From: a bacterium
GTDB taxonomy: Bacteria > Bdellovibrionota > Bdellovibrionia > Bdellovibrionales > Bdellovibrionaceae
DNA length: 64,000 nt
NCBI GenBank assembly: GCA_019752925.1
Contig: JAIELP010000004.1
Coordinates: 392,258 to 456,257, forward strand
Direction of reading: 5' to 3'
The stretch's first letter is position 1. Every line of letters begins with the position of its first letter. The notes below the pieces were generated by a model. That model saw only the letters and a list, made by a program, of their open reading frames with translations. It ran no database searches and was not told the DNA's origin. The position numbers were made by a program, and so were the translations under genes. Shown here in pieces: positions 41,675 to 51,084 of this stretch.

Positions 41675-42049
41675 CTAAGGCTGCTTAGCGCGTAACTCTT
41701 TCATATTCGTATTCATTTGTTTTAAGCGGCTTGAAAATGATCTCAGCATTGATGAGGCCCATAAAGGTAACTCATTGAGCATCATTTCGTAACCCTCTGA
41801 CGAAATCTTCATCGCTTTTACAGGCGTAACAGCTTGAGCACTGGCGCTTCGGGCACCCTTGTCGATGAGTGCAAATTCACCGAAAGTTTCACCGTCTTTT
41901 AAGCGGGCCACTTCAATTTTTTGCCCTTTTTTATCTTTCATAAAAATAGAAACTTCACCGGATTCAATAATAAAAAAATGGGCTTCGATGTCGCCTTCAA
42001 AAAATATAAAATCGCCGGCTTTAAAAGATTCTTTAGTTATGCTGCTCAT
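41675..42049 (-). CDS. cyclic nucleotide-binding domain protein
   Basis: FKAGDFIFFEGDIEAHFFIIESGEVSIF...GETFGEFALIDKGARSASAQA. Confidence 0.88.
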   Translation of the reverse strand: MSSITKESFKAGDFIFFEGDIEAHFFIIESGEVSIFMKDKKGQKIEVARLKDGETFGEFALIDKGARSASAQAVTPVKAMKISSEGYEMMLNELPLWASSMLRSFSSRLKQMNTNMKELRAKQP

Positions 42050-42276
42050 ATTGTATCCTTCTTAAAAGTTACCCTATATAAATCATGCACAGATTTTAAA
42101 AAATTCTCACGGATATTCTTTAAAAATCTTTACACAGTCTAATCTGTTTATGTCTGTGAGCTGTAGCGTCGGTGATTGCTGGGGCTTTGGTCCAGCTTTA
42201 CAGTTTTTTTGTTCTTTGATTTTACTGAAAAAAAAGAGTTAACATAGCTAATGCTAACAGCAAAGGTAATTGAGCT

Positions 42277-44589
42277 TTGATTCAACGTAAAATACATTTT
42301 TTAACGAAGGCTTTTATTGCAATAATTATTTTGTGTTTTGCTTCGCAGGCAATGGCCCTCAATCATCTGGATCAGTACTTTAAATTTAAATCAGAAGGTA
42401 AGCATAAAAGTGCCAGAACCATTTTAAACAAGTGGAGCCCGAAGGGCTTTGAGGAAGCGTCTTATAAAAAATATTTTTTGGCTGTTAATGATAATACTAC
42501 AACTGAATTCTGGGGCTTATATCAGGATTTGTCTAAAAATAAAAAGCTACTAAAGCTTCAGCATGAGTCTATTAGGCGCATTTTAGAAATAGATCTTGAG
42601 TCTAAAAAAGACACCACTAAAAAATTAAAAAATTTCAATAAAGTGGCTAAACAGATGCTCGAAAACTTACGGGCTCAGCCGGAAGGGCTCGAGTACGAAC
42701 TAATTTATTTAAAATGGATTCTGAAAAACAAAAATATTGCAGAGCTTTGTAAAACCGAGCGTAACCGTTGGCTTTCGCAGACGACTTTGAACTTAAGCGA
42801 AGTGGTATTGGGCCTTCAGAGTTGCCCGATTACCTATAAAGATTTTATTTACCGCCTACGCATGCTTATTTTCTCAGGTGAAGAAAAAAAAGCACAAGCT
42901 GAAATTAATGAGTTTGTCGACAAACAGAAACTAGCCGAATGGGAAAAGGCTTACTTACAGGCCGTATATTTTTCGAATATTGGCGATCCTACATCGGCGT
43001 TTAATAAAGTTATATCTTACCAAAGTGACATAGCTAAAAATCCGGATTACTACGTTAATTTATTTTATATTTCGCAAAGAGCAGGCGAGTTAGCTAAGGC
43101 CGAACAGATTATCAATCAGGTCATCGATTCGTCTGTAAATGCAAAACAAAAAAAAGAATTGTTATTTCAAAAAGCTTTTTTGTTTTACCAAACACGTCGT
43201 TATTCGGAAGCGCTTAAAATTTTAAATAGTTTGGTAGTTACACATGCGTCACACCATCGCAAAGTAAAATCCCGAGAGTATGATGATTTAACTTGGCTCA
43301 GAGCTTGGTGTTACTATCTTGCCGGGGATTTTGAAAAGGCTCAGGAAGCTCTTATGGAAAACCGCAAGTGGGCCCGCGATAAAGCCAGAAACCTCTATTG
43401 GCTGGCACAAACGGAATGGGCTTTAGATAACCGCATGATGTCTGTGGCCTTATTTCGCCAGTTAGCCTTACCGGTAATTGATGGAAAGTTTTTCAGTTAC
43501 TACAATTATATAGCTTGGCTCAGATTTGAAGCTTACAAAGCCTATGCAACATCTGAAATGCTAAAAACACAGTTAAGCGCTATTAAGTCGCGTCGTGAAA
43601 TGTATATGATTGCAGACCCGAATATGAATCCACTGGAGTTGCTGAATGAATATGAATCTTACTTTGAAGACATAGGTCTTACCGATGAAGGAAGTATTGC
43701 GATTATCAATCAGGAAGAGCAGACACATGATGCCGGTGAAATTAAAGGTATTAAAATTAAAACATCGGCGGAACTTAAGAATGAAATGTCTTGGGCCGAT
43801 GATTTAATTAGATGGGGTTATCGCGATTTGGCTAAATGGCATTTGTTTGAAGTGGAAAAAACTTTATCAACTAAGTCAGAAGCAGAGCCTCTTGTGAAGT
43901 ACTATACCGATAACAAGTATTATAACCGCGCTTTGTCCTTAACTCAGAACGTGCTTTCACCATCGGGCCGTACGTTGAGTTTTAAAAGTGATCCTTTGTT
44001 ATGGGGTTCATTGTTTCCAAAGGCTTATCAATCCAGTGTTGAAAGTGAAGCTAAAAAAAGAAAAGTTCATACTCATTTAATTTGGTCAATTATGAAGGCC
44101 GAAACTCAATACAAATATGATGCAATATCGCCAGTAGGTGCTGTTGGGTTAATGCAGTTTATGCCGTACACCTCGCAAAAAGTAGCCATCATGCTGAAAG
44201 AAGAACACAACACCGAAAACATGTTTGACCCAGAAACGGCCATTAAATACGGCGCTACTTATTTGCGAAAATTATCAGATGAATTGGGCGGGGAGTTTCC
44301 GTTAGTGGCGGCGGCGTATAACGGCGGTCCGCATCGAGTAAAATTATGGATGCGAAATTTTAAGGAAAAAGACGGCACCAACATGGAGTACGACATGTTC
44401 GTAGAACACATCCCGTTTAATGAAACCCGCACCTATGTAAAACGTGTGATGAGTTTTGTTTTAACTTACCAGAAGCTTTATGAAGACAAGCTGGATTATA
44501 AATCCTCAAAATGGCTAGTAGAAAAAATACCATTCAAACTAAAAGAGCCAATCGTCTTAAAAGAAGAATGGCCCTTTGATAAAAAATAA
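42277..44589 (+). CDS. lytic transglycosylase (Slt-like)
   Basis: SLT domain IMKAETQYKYDAISPVGAVGLMQFMPYT...AAYNGGPHRV. Confidence 0.9.
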   Translation: MIQRKIHFLTKAFIAIIILCFASQAMALNHLDQYFKFKSEGKHKSARTILNKWSPKGFEEASYKKYFLAVNDNTTTEFWGLYQDLSKNKKLLKLQHESIRRILEIDLESKKDTTKKLKNFNKVAKQMLENLRAQPEGLEYELIYLKWILKNKNIAELCKTERNRWLSQTTLNLSEVVLGLQSCPITYKDFIYRLRMLIFSGEEKKAQAEINEFVDKQKLAEWEKAYLQAVYFSNIGDPTSAFNKVISYQSDIAKNPDYYVNLFYISQRAGELAKAEQIINQVIDSSVNAKQKKELLFQKAFLFYQTRRYSEALKILNSLVVTHASHHRKVKSREYDDLTWLRAWCYYLAGDFEKAQEALMENRKWARDKARNLYWLAQTEWALDNRMMSVALFRQLALPVIDGKFFSYYNYIAWLRFEAYKAYATSEMLKTQLSAIKSRREMYMIADPNMNPLELLNEYESYFEDIGLTDEGSIAIINQEEQTHDAGEIKGIKIKTSAELKNEMSWADDLIRWGYRDLAKWHLFEVEKTLSTKSEAEPLVKYYTDNKYYNRALSLTQNVLSPSGRTLSFKSDPLLWGSLFPKAYQSSVESEAKKRKVHTHLIWSIMKAETQYKYDAISPVGAVGLMQFMPYTSQKVAIMLKEEHNTENMFDPETAIKYGATYLRKLSDELGGEFPLVAAAYNGGPHRVKLWMRNFKEKDGTNMEYDMFVEHIPFNETRTYVKRVMSFVLTYQKLYEDKLDYKSSKWLVEKIPFKLKEPIVLKEEWPFDKK

Positions 44590-44597
44590 TTTTTTTA

Positions 44598-45698
44598 CTA
44601 AACGTTAAATCTGAAAAATAATACATCGCCATCTTTCACGATATACTCTTTTCCTTCAGAACGGTATTTACCGGCTTCTTTAATAGCGGCTTCTGATTTT
44701 AAGTTAAATAAATCTTCGCAATGGTAAGTTTCGGCACGGATGAAACCTTTTTCAAAGTCGGTGTGAATAACACCAGCTGCTTGAGGGGCCTTCATTCCGG
44801 TTTTAATGGTCCATGCACGAACTTCTTTTTCACCAGCCGTAAAGTATGTAGCTAAACCTAATAGTGCGTAAGCTTCGCGGATTAAACGGTTTAGGCCTGG
44901 TTCGGTGGCGCCTAAGCTGTCTAAGAAATCTTTTCTTTCTTCAGGAGGCAATTGTGCAATTTCGGCTTCCATTGCTGAACAGATTAAAATTGTTTTGTTA
45001 TTTTCTTCAGCGGCACGTTTTTCAACAGAGCGTACCCAGTCATTTCCACCGGCAGCAAAGTCGGTGTCGGAAACGTTACAAGCGTACAATACGGGTTTGC
45101 TTGTTAATAAGTGCATGTCTTTAGCAAAAGGAGCTTCTAAGTCGTTGAGTACAACCGAACGGGCAGGACGTCCTTCGCCCAAAGCTTTATGAATTCTTTG
45201 GGTTACATCAACTTCCATTTTTACTTTTGGATCAGTTGAAGTTTTAGCGGCCTTTTCAATACGTTTTAATTTTTTATCTGCTGTATCATAATCGGCTAAC
45301 ATTAATTCGGTATTGATAACATCCATATCACGAAGTGGATCAACACTGCCTGATACGTGAATAACGTTTGGATCATCAAAACAACGAACAACGTGAACAA
45401 TAGCATCTGTTTGTTTGATGTGACCTAAGAATTGATTTCCTAAGCCTTCACCTTGGCTGGCACCTTTTACGATACCGGCAATATCAACGAATTCCATTGT
45501 GGTCGGAACTACGCTTTGAGGTTTTACAAAGCCAGTGATTTTATCTAATCGTGCATCAGGAACTGTTACGATACCTACGTTAGGATCAATAGTGCAAAAC
45601 GGATAGTTAGCTGCCTCAGCTTTTGCTGAAGTTAAAGCATTAAATAATGTTGATTTTCCTACGTTCGGAAGTCCGACGATTCCCACTTGTAAAGCCAT
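44598..45698 (-). CDS. ychF: redox-regulated ATPase YchF
   Basis: GIVGLPNVGKSTLFNALT, CTIDPNVGIV, VHVVRCFDD. Confidence 0.97.
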   Translation of the reverse strand: MALQVGIVGLPNVGKSTLFNALTSAKAEAANYPFCTIDPNVGIVTVPDARLDKITGFVKPQSVVPTTMEFVDIAGIVKGASQGEGLGNQFLGHIKQTDAIVHVVRCFDDPNVIHVSGSVDPLRDMDVINTELMLADYDTADKKLKRIEKAAKTSTDPKVKMEVDVTQRIHKALGEGRPARSVVLNDLEAPFAKDMHLLTSKPVLYACNVSDTDFAAGGNDWVRSVEKRAAEENNKTILICSAMEAEIAQLPPEERKDFLDSLGATEPGLNRLIREAYALLGLATYFTAGEKEVRAWTIKTGMKAPQAAGVIHTDFEKGFIRAETYHCEDLFNLKSEAAIKEAGKYRSEGKEYIVKDGDVLFFRFNV

Positions 45699-45721
45699 AT
45701 GAAGTCCTTATTTAAAAAATT

Positions 45722-46300
45722 CTAGGTGAATTTAACAGGCCCGTTAAATTTTGTCGATGCTTTACTGAGTCCATCGAAGATAAAACTTTCGATCGCATCG
45801 CAGGCTTTTTCTAGGTATTGGTCCATGAAAACAGCTTCTTCTTTAGCGAAGTTACCTAAAACCCAATCTGAAACAGCATAATCCGGATGAGGAGGGCGGC
45901 TTACGCCAAGCCTAAGGCGAGCATACTCATTTGTACCTAACTGCTCAGATACACTCTTAACGCCGTTTTGTCCGCCAGGGCTGCGATTAAACATGAGTTT
46001 CATAGTACCAAAAGGGAAATCAATTTCGTCATGAATGATTAACAGATTTTCTTTAGGGATTTTATAAAAGTTCATCAAAGCCACCACAGACTGGCCGGAT
46101 AAATTCATAAAAGTCTGAGGTTTAGCTAGCAGAATTTCAGTATCTTCAATTTTAAAACGGCGAGTAAGTGCTTTATGTTCTTCGCGGTAGTCAGAGCCAT
46201 TGAGTGATTTAAGCCAGTAATCACAGGCCATAAAACCGATGTTATGTCGGTTCATAGAATATTTCTGTCCTGGATTTCCTAGGCCTACAATTAAATACAT
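45722..46300 (-). CDS. pth: peptidyl-tRNA hydrolase
   Basis: VGLGNPGQKYSMNRHNIGF, KPQTFMNLSGQSV, IIHDEIDFPFG. Confidence 0.96.
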   Translation of the reverse strand: MYLIVGLGNPGQKYSMNRHNIGFMACDYWLKSLNGSDYREEHKALTRRFKIEDTEILLAKPQTFMNLSGQSVVALMNFYKIPKENLLIIHDEIDFPFGTMKLMFNRSPGGQNGVKSVSEQLGTNEYARLRLGVSRPPHPDYAVSDWVLGNFAKEEAVFMDQYLEKACDAIESFIFDGLSKASTKFNGPVKFT

Positions 46301-46320
46301 GAGTTTATGATACCTGAAAT

Positions 46321-46348
46321 TAAAACGGCGACAAGTGTCGCCGTTTTA
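46321..46348. terminator. intrinsic terminator
   Basis: TAAAACGGCGAC-AAGT-GTCGCCGTTTTA. Confidence 0.85.
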
Positions 46349-46372
46349 GTAAATAAATTTAAGTTAATTAAA

Positions 46373-47056
46373 TTATTTTTTTGCTGCTGGAGCTTTTGCA
46401 TCTTTAGCTGCTGCCGGAGCTGCTGCGCCCGCTGCTGGAGCTGCTGCACCTGCTGCTGGAGTAGCTGCCGCTGCTGCAACTGGAGTAGCAATAACTTCTT
46501 CTTCAATCTCAACAACCGCTGCGATTGTTAATTCTGGACGAGAAATTAATTTAACGCCAGCCGGGATTGTTAATTCAGAAGCATGGATAGAGTCGCCAAC
46601 GTTTAATTCAGTAACATCGATAAGGATGAATTCAGGGATTGCAGTTGGTAAACACTCAACTTCAACTTGACGAGTAACGATATTCAGTAAACCGCCTTCA
46701 GCGATACCGATAGCTTTACCTTCAACTTTGATCTCAACAGATACGCGAACTGCTTTAGTAAGATCAAGAGCGAATAAGTCAACGTGTTCAGGTCTTCTAG
46801 ATAATGGATTTACAGACACTTCTTTGAAAAGTGCTACTTTACCATTTAATTTTGCATCAGAGCTTTTGATAGTCATTAAAGCATTCTCGTAAGCACGAGA
46901 GTTGTATTTTAAAACGTCATTTACGTGTAAAGAGATGTTTGCGTTTTCGATAGCTCCGTAGATGATACCCGGAACCATTTTGTTGACGCGTAAGCCACGA
47001 GCGTCTGCGCGACCGGCTGTGCGTGCTTCTACTGTTAATTCAATTTGCTTTTTCAT
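46373..47056 (-). CDS. rplY: 50S ribosomal protein L25/general stress protein Ctc with Ala/Pro-rich tail
   Basis: L25/TL5 pattern; synteny prs-rplY-pth-ychF. Confidence 0.92.
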   Translation of the reverse strand: MKKQIELTVEARTAGRADARGLRVNKMVPGIIYGAIENANISLHVNDVLKYNSRAYENALMTIKSSDAKLNGKVALFKEVSVNPLSRRPEHVDLFALDLTKAVRVSVEIKVEGKAIGIAEGGLLNIVTRQVEVECLPTAIPEFILIDVTELNVGDSIHASELTIPAGVKLISRPELTIAAVVEIEEEVIATPVAAAAATPAAGAAAPAAGAAAPAAAKDAKAPAAKK

Positions 47057-47142
47057 TTTTACTCCTGACTACTTCCTCCAAACGTCCGCACCATGCAGCC
47101 GCCTGAGGCCATTGTCTTTTTGGTTTCTAAAATTAAATCCGA

Positions 47143-48096
47143 CTAATCAAAAAGAGAACTCACTGAATCGTGATCGTGAATTCTTTTGATAGCCTCTGCT
47201 AGAACTGGGGCCACGCTTATAACCTGGATTTTACCGGATTTTAAAGCGGCCTCACTTAAAGGAATTGTGTCGGACACAAAAACTTTCTCCAAACGGCTTT
47301 CAACGATTCTGCTGATAGCAGGGCCTGAAAGAACAGGGTGGGTAGCAACGGCGAACACTCGTTTTGCCCCATTTTTAAGTAGGCTGTCAACAGCTTGTGT
47401 TAAGGTTCCGGCTGTATCTATCATATCGTCTACGATAACCGCTGTTTTATTGGTCACATCCCCTATGAGATGCATGGCTTTGGCCTCATTTGGACCCGAA
47501 CGGCGTTTATCAATAATGGCTAAGCTAGAATCTATACGTTTTGCAAAGGCACGAGCTCTTTCAACCCCACCTGCGTCTGGACTCACTGTGACAATGTCGT
47601 CGCCTGTGCCCACTTGTTCTTTAAAGGCGCGGGCTAAGGTTGGAGTGGCAAATAAGTGATCAAAAGGACAGTTAAAGAAACCCTGAATTTGCGCGGCGTG
47701 AAGGTCAACCGATACTACGCGGCCCGCTCCGGCTGTAGTTAAAAGATCGGCCATACATTTTGCCGAAATCGGAGCCCTCGGCTGAACTTTACGGTCTTGG
47801 CGGGCATAACCGTAATATGGAATAACTGCGGTGACAGAGGCTGAAGAAGCTCTTTTTAAAGCATCCAGCATTATAAATAACTCAACATAATTTTGATTTA
47901 CCGGAGTGCATGTGCTGTGAATGATAAAAACATGTTTTCCGCGAACGCTCTCTTTAATTTCGACTTGGGTTTCGCCGTCGGCGAATGAATTCACCTGGCT
48001 TTGTCCGAGGGGAACACCCATCAAACGCGAAACTTCCGTAGCTAAATGTTTTGTTGAATTGCCAGCAAAGATTTTTAAGTTCGAGAGCGACGACAT
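47143..48096 (-). CDS. prs: ribose-phosphate pyrophosphokinase
   Basis: FADGETQVEIKESVRGKHVFIIHST, YYGYARQDRK, VIVDDMIDTAGTL. Confidence 0.97.
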   Translation of the reverse strand: MSSLSNLKIFAGNSTKHLATEVSRLMGVPLGQSQVNSFADGETQVEIKESVRGKHVFIIHSTCTPVNQNYVELFIMLDALKRASSASVTAVIPYYGYARQDRKVQPRAPISAKCMADLLTTAGAGRVVSVDLHAAQIQGFFNCPFDHLFATPTLARAFKEQVGTGDDIVTVSPDAGGVERARAFAKRIDSSLAIIDKRRSGPNEAKAMHLIGDVTNKTAVIVDDMIDTAGTLTQAVDSLLKNGAKRVFAVATHPVLSGPAISRIVESRLEKVFVSDTIPLSEAALKSGKIQVISVAPVLAEAIKRIHDHDSVSSLFD

Positions 48097-48165
48097 AAAA
48101 CCTCTTAAGTGTATGAGGCAAAGTAGCAGTTAGTTTTCTGAGTGTCGAGGGAAGATTTTTTGAAC

Positions 48166-48771
48166 TTAAGATATGAGCGCAGCGTCTTTGAGTTTGGTTA
48201 AAAACTGAGCCAAAGCAATAGCTCTATGAGATTTTTGAATTTTATAAGCAGGGCCTAACTCAGCTAATGTTTTGGTTTCACCCTCGGGTATAAACACGGG
48301 ATCGTAGCCAAAACCCATGGTGCCAGCTACTTTTGTGGAAATTTGCCCTTTTAGTACGCCTTCAAATACCCATTCTTCGTTTTGCGGAGTTAACACAACA
48401 GTAACGCATTTAAATTGGGCTTTACGGTTGGCGGCGCTGCGAATTTGTATCATTTTCAAAAGTTTAGCGACGTTTTCTGAGTCGCGTGCATTGGGGCCGG
48501 CGTAACGGGCGGTATGAACGCCTGGTAAATTATTTAACCCCTCTACTTCCAGGCCGGCATCTTCACCTAAAATCCAGTGTTCAGATTTTAGAGCTTTTAC
48601 GGATTTTGCTTTAATGCGGGCGTTATCTAAAAACGTCGCACCATCTTCAGGTTTTGGAGTGAAGTGTGGAAGGTCGGCCTGTGAGTAAACTTTAAATTCA
48701 GGAATTTTTCCTAACGACAGTTTGTATTCTTCTAATTTACCTTTGTTGCCGGTTGCAATCCACAATTCCAT
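48166..48771 (-). CDS. rdgB: XTP/dITP diphosphatase (RdgB/HAM1)
   Basis: ATGNKGKLEEYK, LGEDAGLEVEGLNNLPGVHTARYAG, GFGYDPVFIPEG. Confidence 0.93.
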   Translation of the reverse strand: MELWIATGNKGKLEEYKLSLGKIPEFKVYSQADLPHFTPKPEDGATFLDNARIKAKSVKALKSEHWILGEDAGLEVEGLNNLPGVHTARYAGPNARDSENVAKLLKMIQIRSAANRKAQFKCVTVVLTPQNEEWVFEGVLKGQISTKVAGTMGFGYDPVFIPEGETKTLAELGPAYKIQKSHRAIALAQFLTKLKDAALIS

Positions 48772-48782
48772 TTAGTCAAAAC

Positions 48783-49526
48783 CTATCTTTGTAACGGGAA
48801 GAAACTTCCTACGATTTTTTCTTGTGCTTTGAACAGTTCCTGACAGCCGCTTTCGGCAAGTGCCATCATTCCTAGTAACTGTTGTTTTGAAAAAGTTCCG
48901 TCTTCAGCGGTTCCTTGAATTTCGATGAATTCATTTTTATCCGTCATAACAAAATTCATATCAGTGCTAATTTCAGAATCTTCAATGTAATCTAAATCTA
49001 AAATCGGAGAAATCATTCCGTTGTGATCATGTAAGCCAACAGATACAGCTGAAACATAATGTTTGATTGGAATGCTTTTAATTTCAGAAAGATCATGCAA
49101 TTTTTTAAGAGCTAAGCATAAGGCTACAAAACCACCGGTAACAGCAGCGGTGCGGGTTCCGCCGTCGGCGTTGATGACATCACAATCGATCGTGATTTGT
49201 TTTTCGCCGAGCGCTTTTAAATCAACACAGGCTCTTAAAGAACGTCCTACTAATCTTGAAATTTCCTGAGTGCGACCGCCACTTTGCGATTTTTCACGTT
49301 TAATGCGTGTGTGAGTTGAGCGGGGTAACATCCCGTACTCAGCTGTAACCCAGCCAGCACCGGAGCCAGAAAGCCATGGAGGTGGTTTTGGCTCATAACT
49401 GGCAGCGCATAACACGCGTGTATTTCCGAATTCAACCATAACAGAACCTTCTGCATAATCCAGAACATTGGGAGTAATTTTAATTTCACGTAATTGATTT
49501 TGAGATCGGTTATCGTGTCTTTTCAT
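48783..49526 (-). CDS. rph: ribonuclease PH
   Basis: EGSVMVEFGNTRVLCAAS, EYGMLPRSTHTR, DCDVINADGGTRTAAVTG. Confidence 0.96.
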   Translation of the reverse strand: MKRHDNRSQNQLREIKITPNVLDYAEGSVMVEFGNTRVLCAASYEPKPPPWLSGSGAGWVTAEYGMLPRSTHTRIKREKSQSGGRTQEISRLVGRSLRACVDLKALGEKQITIDCDVINADGGTRTAAVTGGFVALCLALKKLHDLSEIKSIPIKHYVSAVSVGLHDHNGMISPILDLDYIEDSEISTDMNFVMTDKNEFIEIQGTAEDGTFSKQQLLGMMALAESGCQELFKAQEKIVGSFFPLQR

Positions 49527-49565
49527 ATAGGCGCCTTTGTTGTTAAAACGGGATACTTACTTTTC

Positions 49566-50291
49566 TTACAGCCTATGGAGTTTGTCACTCTTTTCTTTGT
49601 ACTCAAGTATGGCGTTAGTCAGTAAGTTGGCGACTTCGTTCTGGTATTCTTCAGAGGTTAATTTTTTGGCTTCGCGGCGATTGGAAAGAAAACCCAGCTC
49701 GATTAAAGCTGACGGCATGCTGGTTCTATCAACAACATAAAATGGAGCTCGCTTTATGATACTTTTTTGTTCGGTTTCGGAGCTTTTATTTTTGATTGAT
49801 CTGGTTAAAAGCAGGCTCTTTTCAGTTTTATCGTAAAATAAGAAATCGTTTTTAATTTTATCGATGACCTGCTGGCTATTGGGATTTCTAATTTTGGGTT
49901 TCGTTTCGTCGGTGAGTTCTGCGAATTTATAAGAGTCTGCGGAGTTAAAATAAAACTCCATTCCTTGCATGGAGCTTGATACAGAAGTGTTGGCGTGCAG
50001 GCTTAAAAATAAATCGGCGTTAAGTTCCTGTGCTAATTGTACGCGGCTCTTGAGTGTCATACCCACATCGGCGTGGCGTGTGAGGGAGGCTTGGATATTA
50101 TGTTTTTCAAGAGATACTTTAACTTTTTTTGCAATTTCTAAAGCAATCTGTGATTCAACAAATGAATCGCGAACGGCACCTAAGTCAGCACCGCCATGTC
50201 CGGGATCTAATACAACATGAAAAGTTTTTTCAGCCGCTAAAGCGTTGAAAGAAAATAATGATATAATCAAAATTAAAGAGCGAAAAATCAT
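49566..50291 (-). CDS. N-acetylmuramoyl-L-alanine amidase
   Basis: start moved from 50369 to ATG 50291 (signal peptide MIFRSLILIISLFSFNALA); VVLDPGHGGADLGA, FLSLHAN. Confidence 0.9.
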   Translation of the reverse strand: MIFRSLILIISLFSFNALAAEKTFHVVLDPGHGGADLGAVRDSFVESQIALEIAKKVKVSLEKHNIQASLTRHADVGMTLKSRVQLAQELNADLFLSLHANTSVSSSMQGMEFYFNSADSYKFAELTDETKPKIRNPNSQQVIDKIKNDFLFYDKTEKSLLLTRSIKNKSSETEQKSIIKRAPFYVVDRTSMPSALIELGFLSNRREAKKLTSEEYQNEVANLLTNAILEYKEKSDKLHRL

Positions 50292-50327
50292 TAACTTAAG
50301 ACTAGCTGGTTCTGGGTAAAAAAGGAA

Positions 50328-50365
50328 AAAAAAAGACGGCCAGGTTGGGGGGGGATTCCTAGCCG
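50328..50365 (-). terminator. terminator/attenuator-like hairpin with C8 loop upstream of amidase gene
   Basis: minus strand CGGCTAGG-aatccccccccaa-CCTGGCCG (one mismatch) followed by TC and a T run. Confidence 0.55.
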
Positions 50366-50443
50366 CCATGGGGGTACCTTAGTTAAAAGCAAGACTTAAA
50401 CCCACATTATGGGCGCTATATGCAATATGAGGTGTTTATGGTT

Positions 50444-50472
50444 TTGACAGTGACAATACATGACGGTAAATT
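50444..50472 (+). promoter_or_regulatory. putative sigma70-type promoter for PilZ-like gene
   Basis: TTGACA, 17 nt spacer, TAAATT, ending 18 nt before the TTG start at 50491. Confidence 0.4.
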
Positions 50473-50490
50473 TGGGCATAGGGAGCTAAC

Positions 50491-51084
50491 TTGAGTTCAT
50501 CTGAGACAACTTGGGCTTTACATAATGCACTGAAATCATGGACTTTATATAATCTGAGCGAAGATCAGATTTGCATGCTTCTTTTGACAATGAGCCCTTC
50601 CGAATTAAAGCTTATAAAAGTTTGTCCTAAAAATGAAAAAATTTGGGAGTCTTTGGACCGTACTAAACACTCACAATTTTTTAAATCTGAAGAAACTAAA
50701 CTTTTTTTAAATGCGAACCATTATCCACCTGTAGATATACGCAGCGACTCAGTAAGCGAAACCGGGTATTTTGTAATTAAACCTAATAAGGTCGTGCAAC
50801 CGCGCTTACATAAACGTCATGAAATAGCTGTTAATTGTGTTTTAGTCGGGGCTAATGATCAGGAATTTGTCACTGAAACAATGGATCTGTCAGAAGGTGG
50901 TTTGTTTTTTAAAGATACAATACCCAGTTGGGTAGCAGGATATTTTTTAGTTACTGTAAAATCGCAATTTCAACTTATGTGCAGTTTGGTTGAAGATCAA
51001 AAAGAAAAAAAACGTGTTCAAATCGTTTCTGAAGAATCAGATTTTAACTTTATTCAGTACAAAAACTGGCTGAGTCAGCTTTAA
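50491..51084 (+). CDS. PilZ-like domain protein
   Basis: RLHKRHEIAVNCVL...TMDLSEGGLFFKD. Confidence 0.7.
   Translation: MSSSETTWALHNALKSWTLYNLSEDQICMLLLTMSPSELKLIKVCPKNEKIWESLDRTKHSQFFKSEETKLFLNANHYPPVDIRSDSVSETGYFVIKPNKVVQPRLHKRHEIAVNCVLVGANDQEFVTETMDLSEGGLFFKDTIPSWVAGYFLVTVKSQFQLMCSLVEDQKEKKRVQIVSEESDFNFIQYKNWLSQL

Noticed and set aside
41859-42142. Plus-strand ORFs opposite the cyclic-nucleotide-binding protein
   Set aside because: Antisense shadows; no RBS or family.
46291-46531. Leu/Gln-rich and Cys-rich ORFs around the L25 tail
   Set aside because: Out-of-frame readings of the GCT/GCA repeat tail of rplY and its terminator.
50376-50480. c-di-GMP (GEMM-type) riboswitch in the region divergent to the amidase gene
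   Set aside because: The conserved GEMM core was not found; only a terminator-like hairpin is supported.
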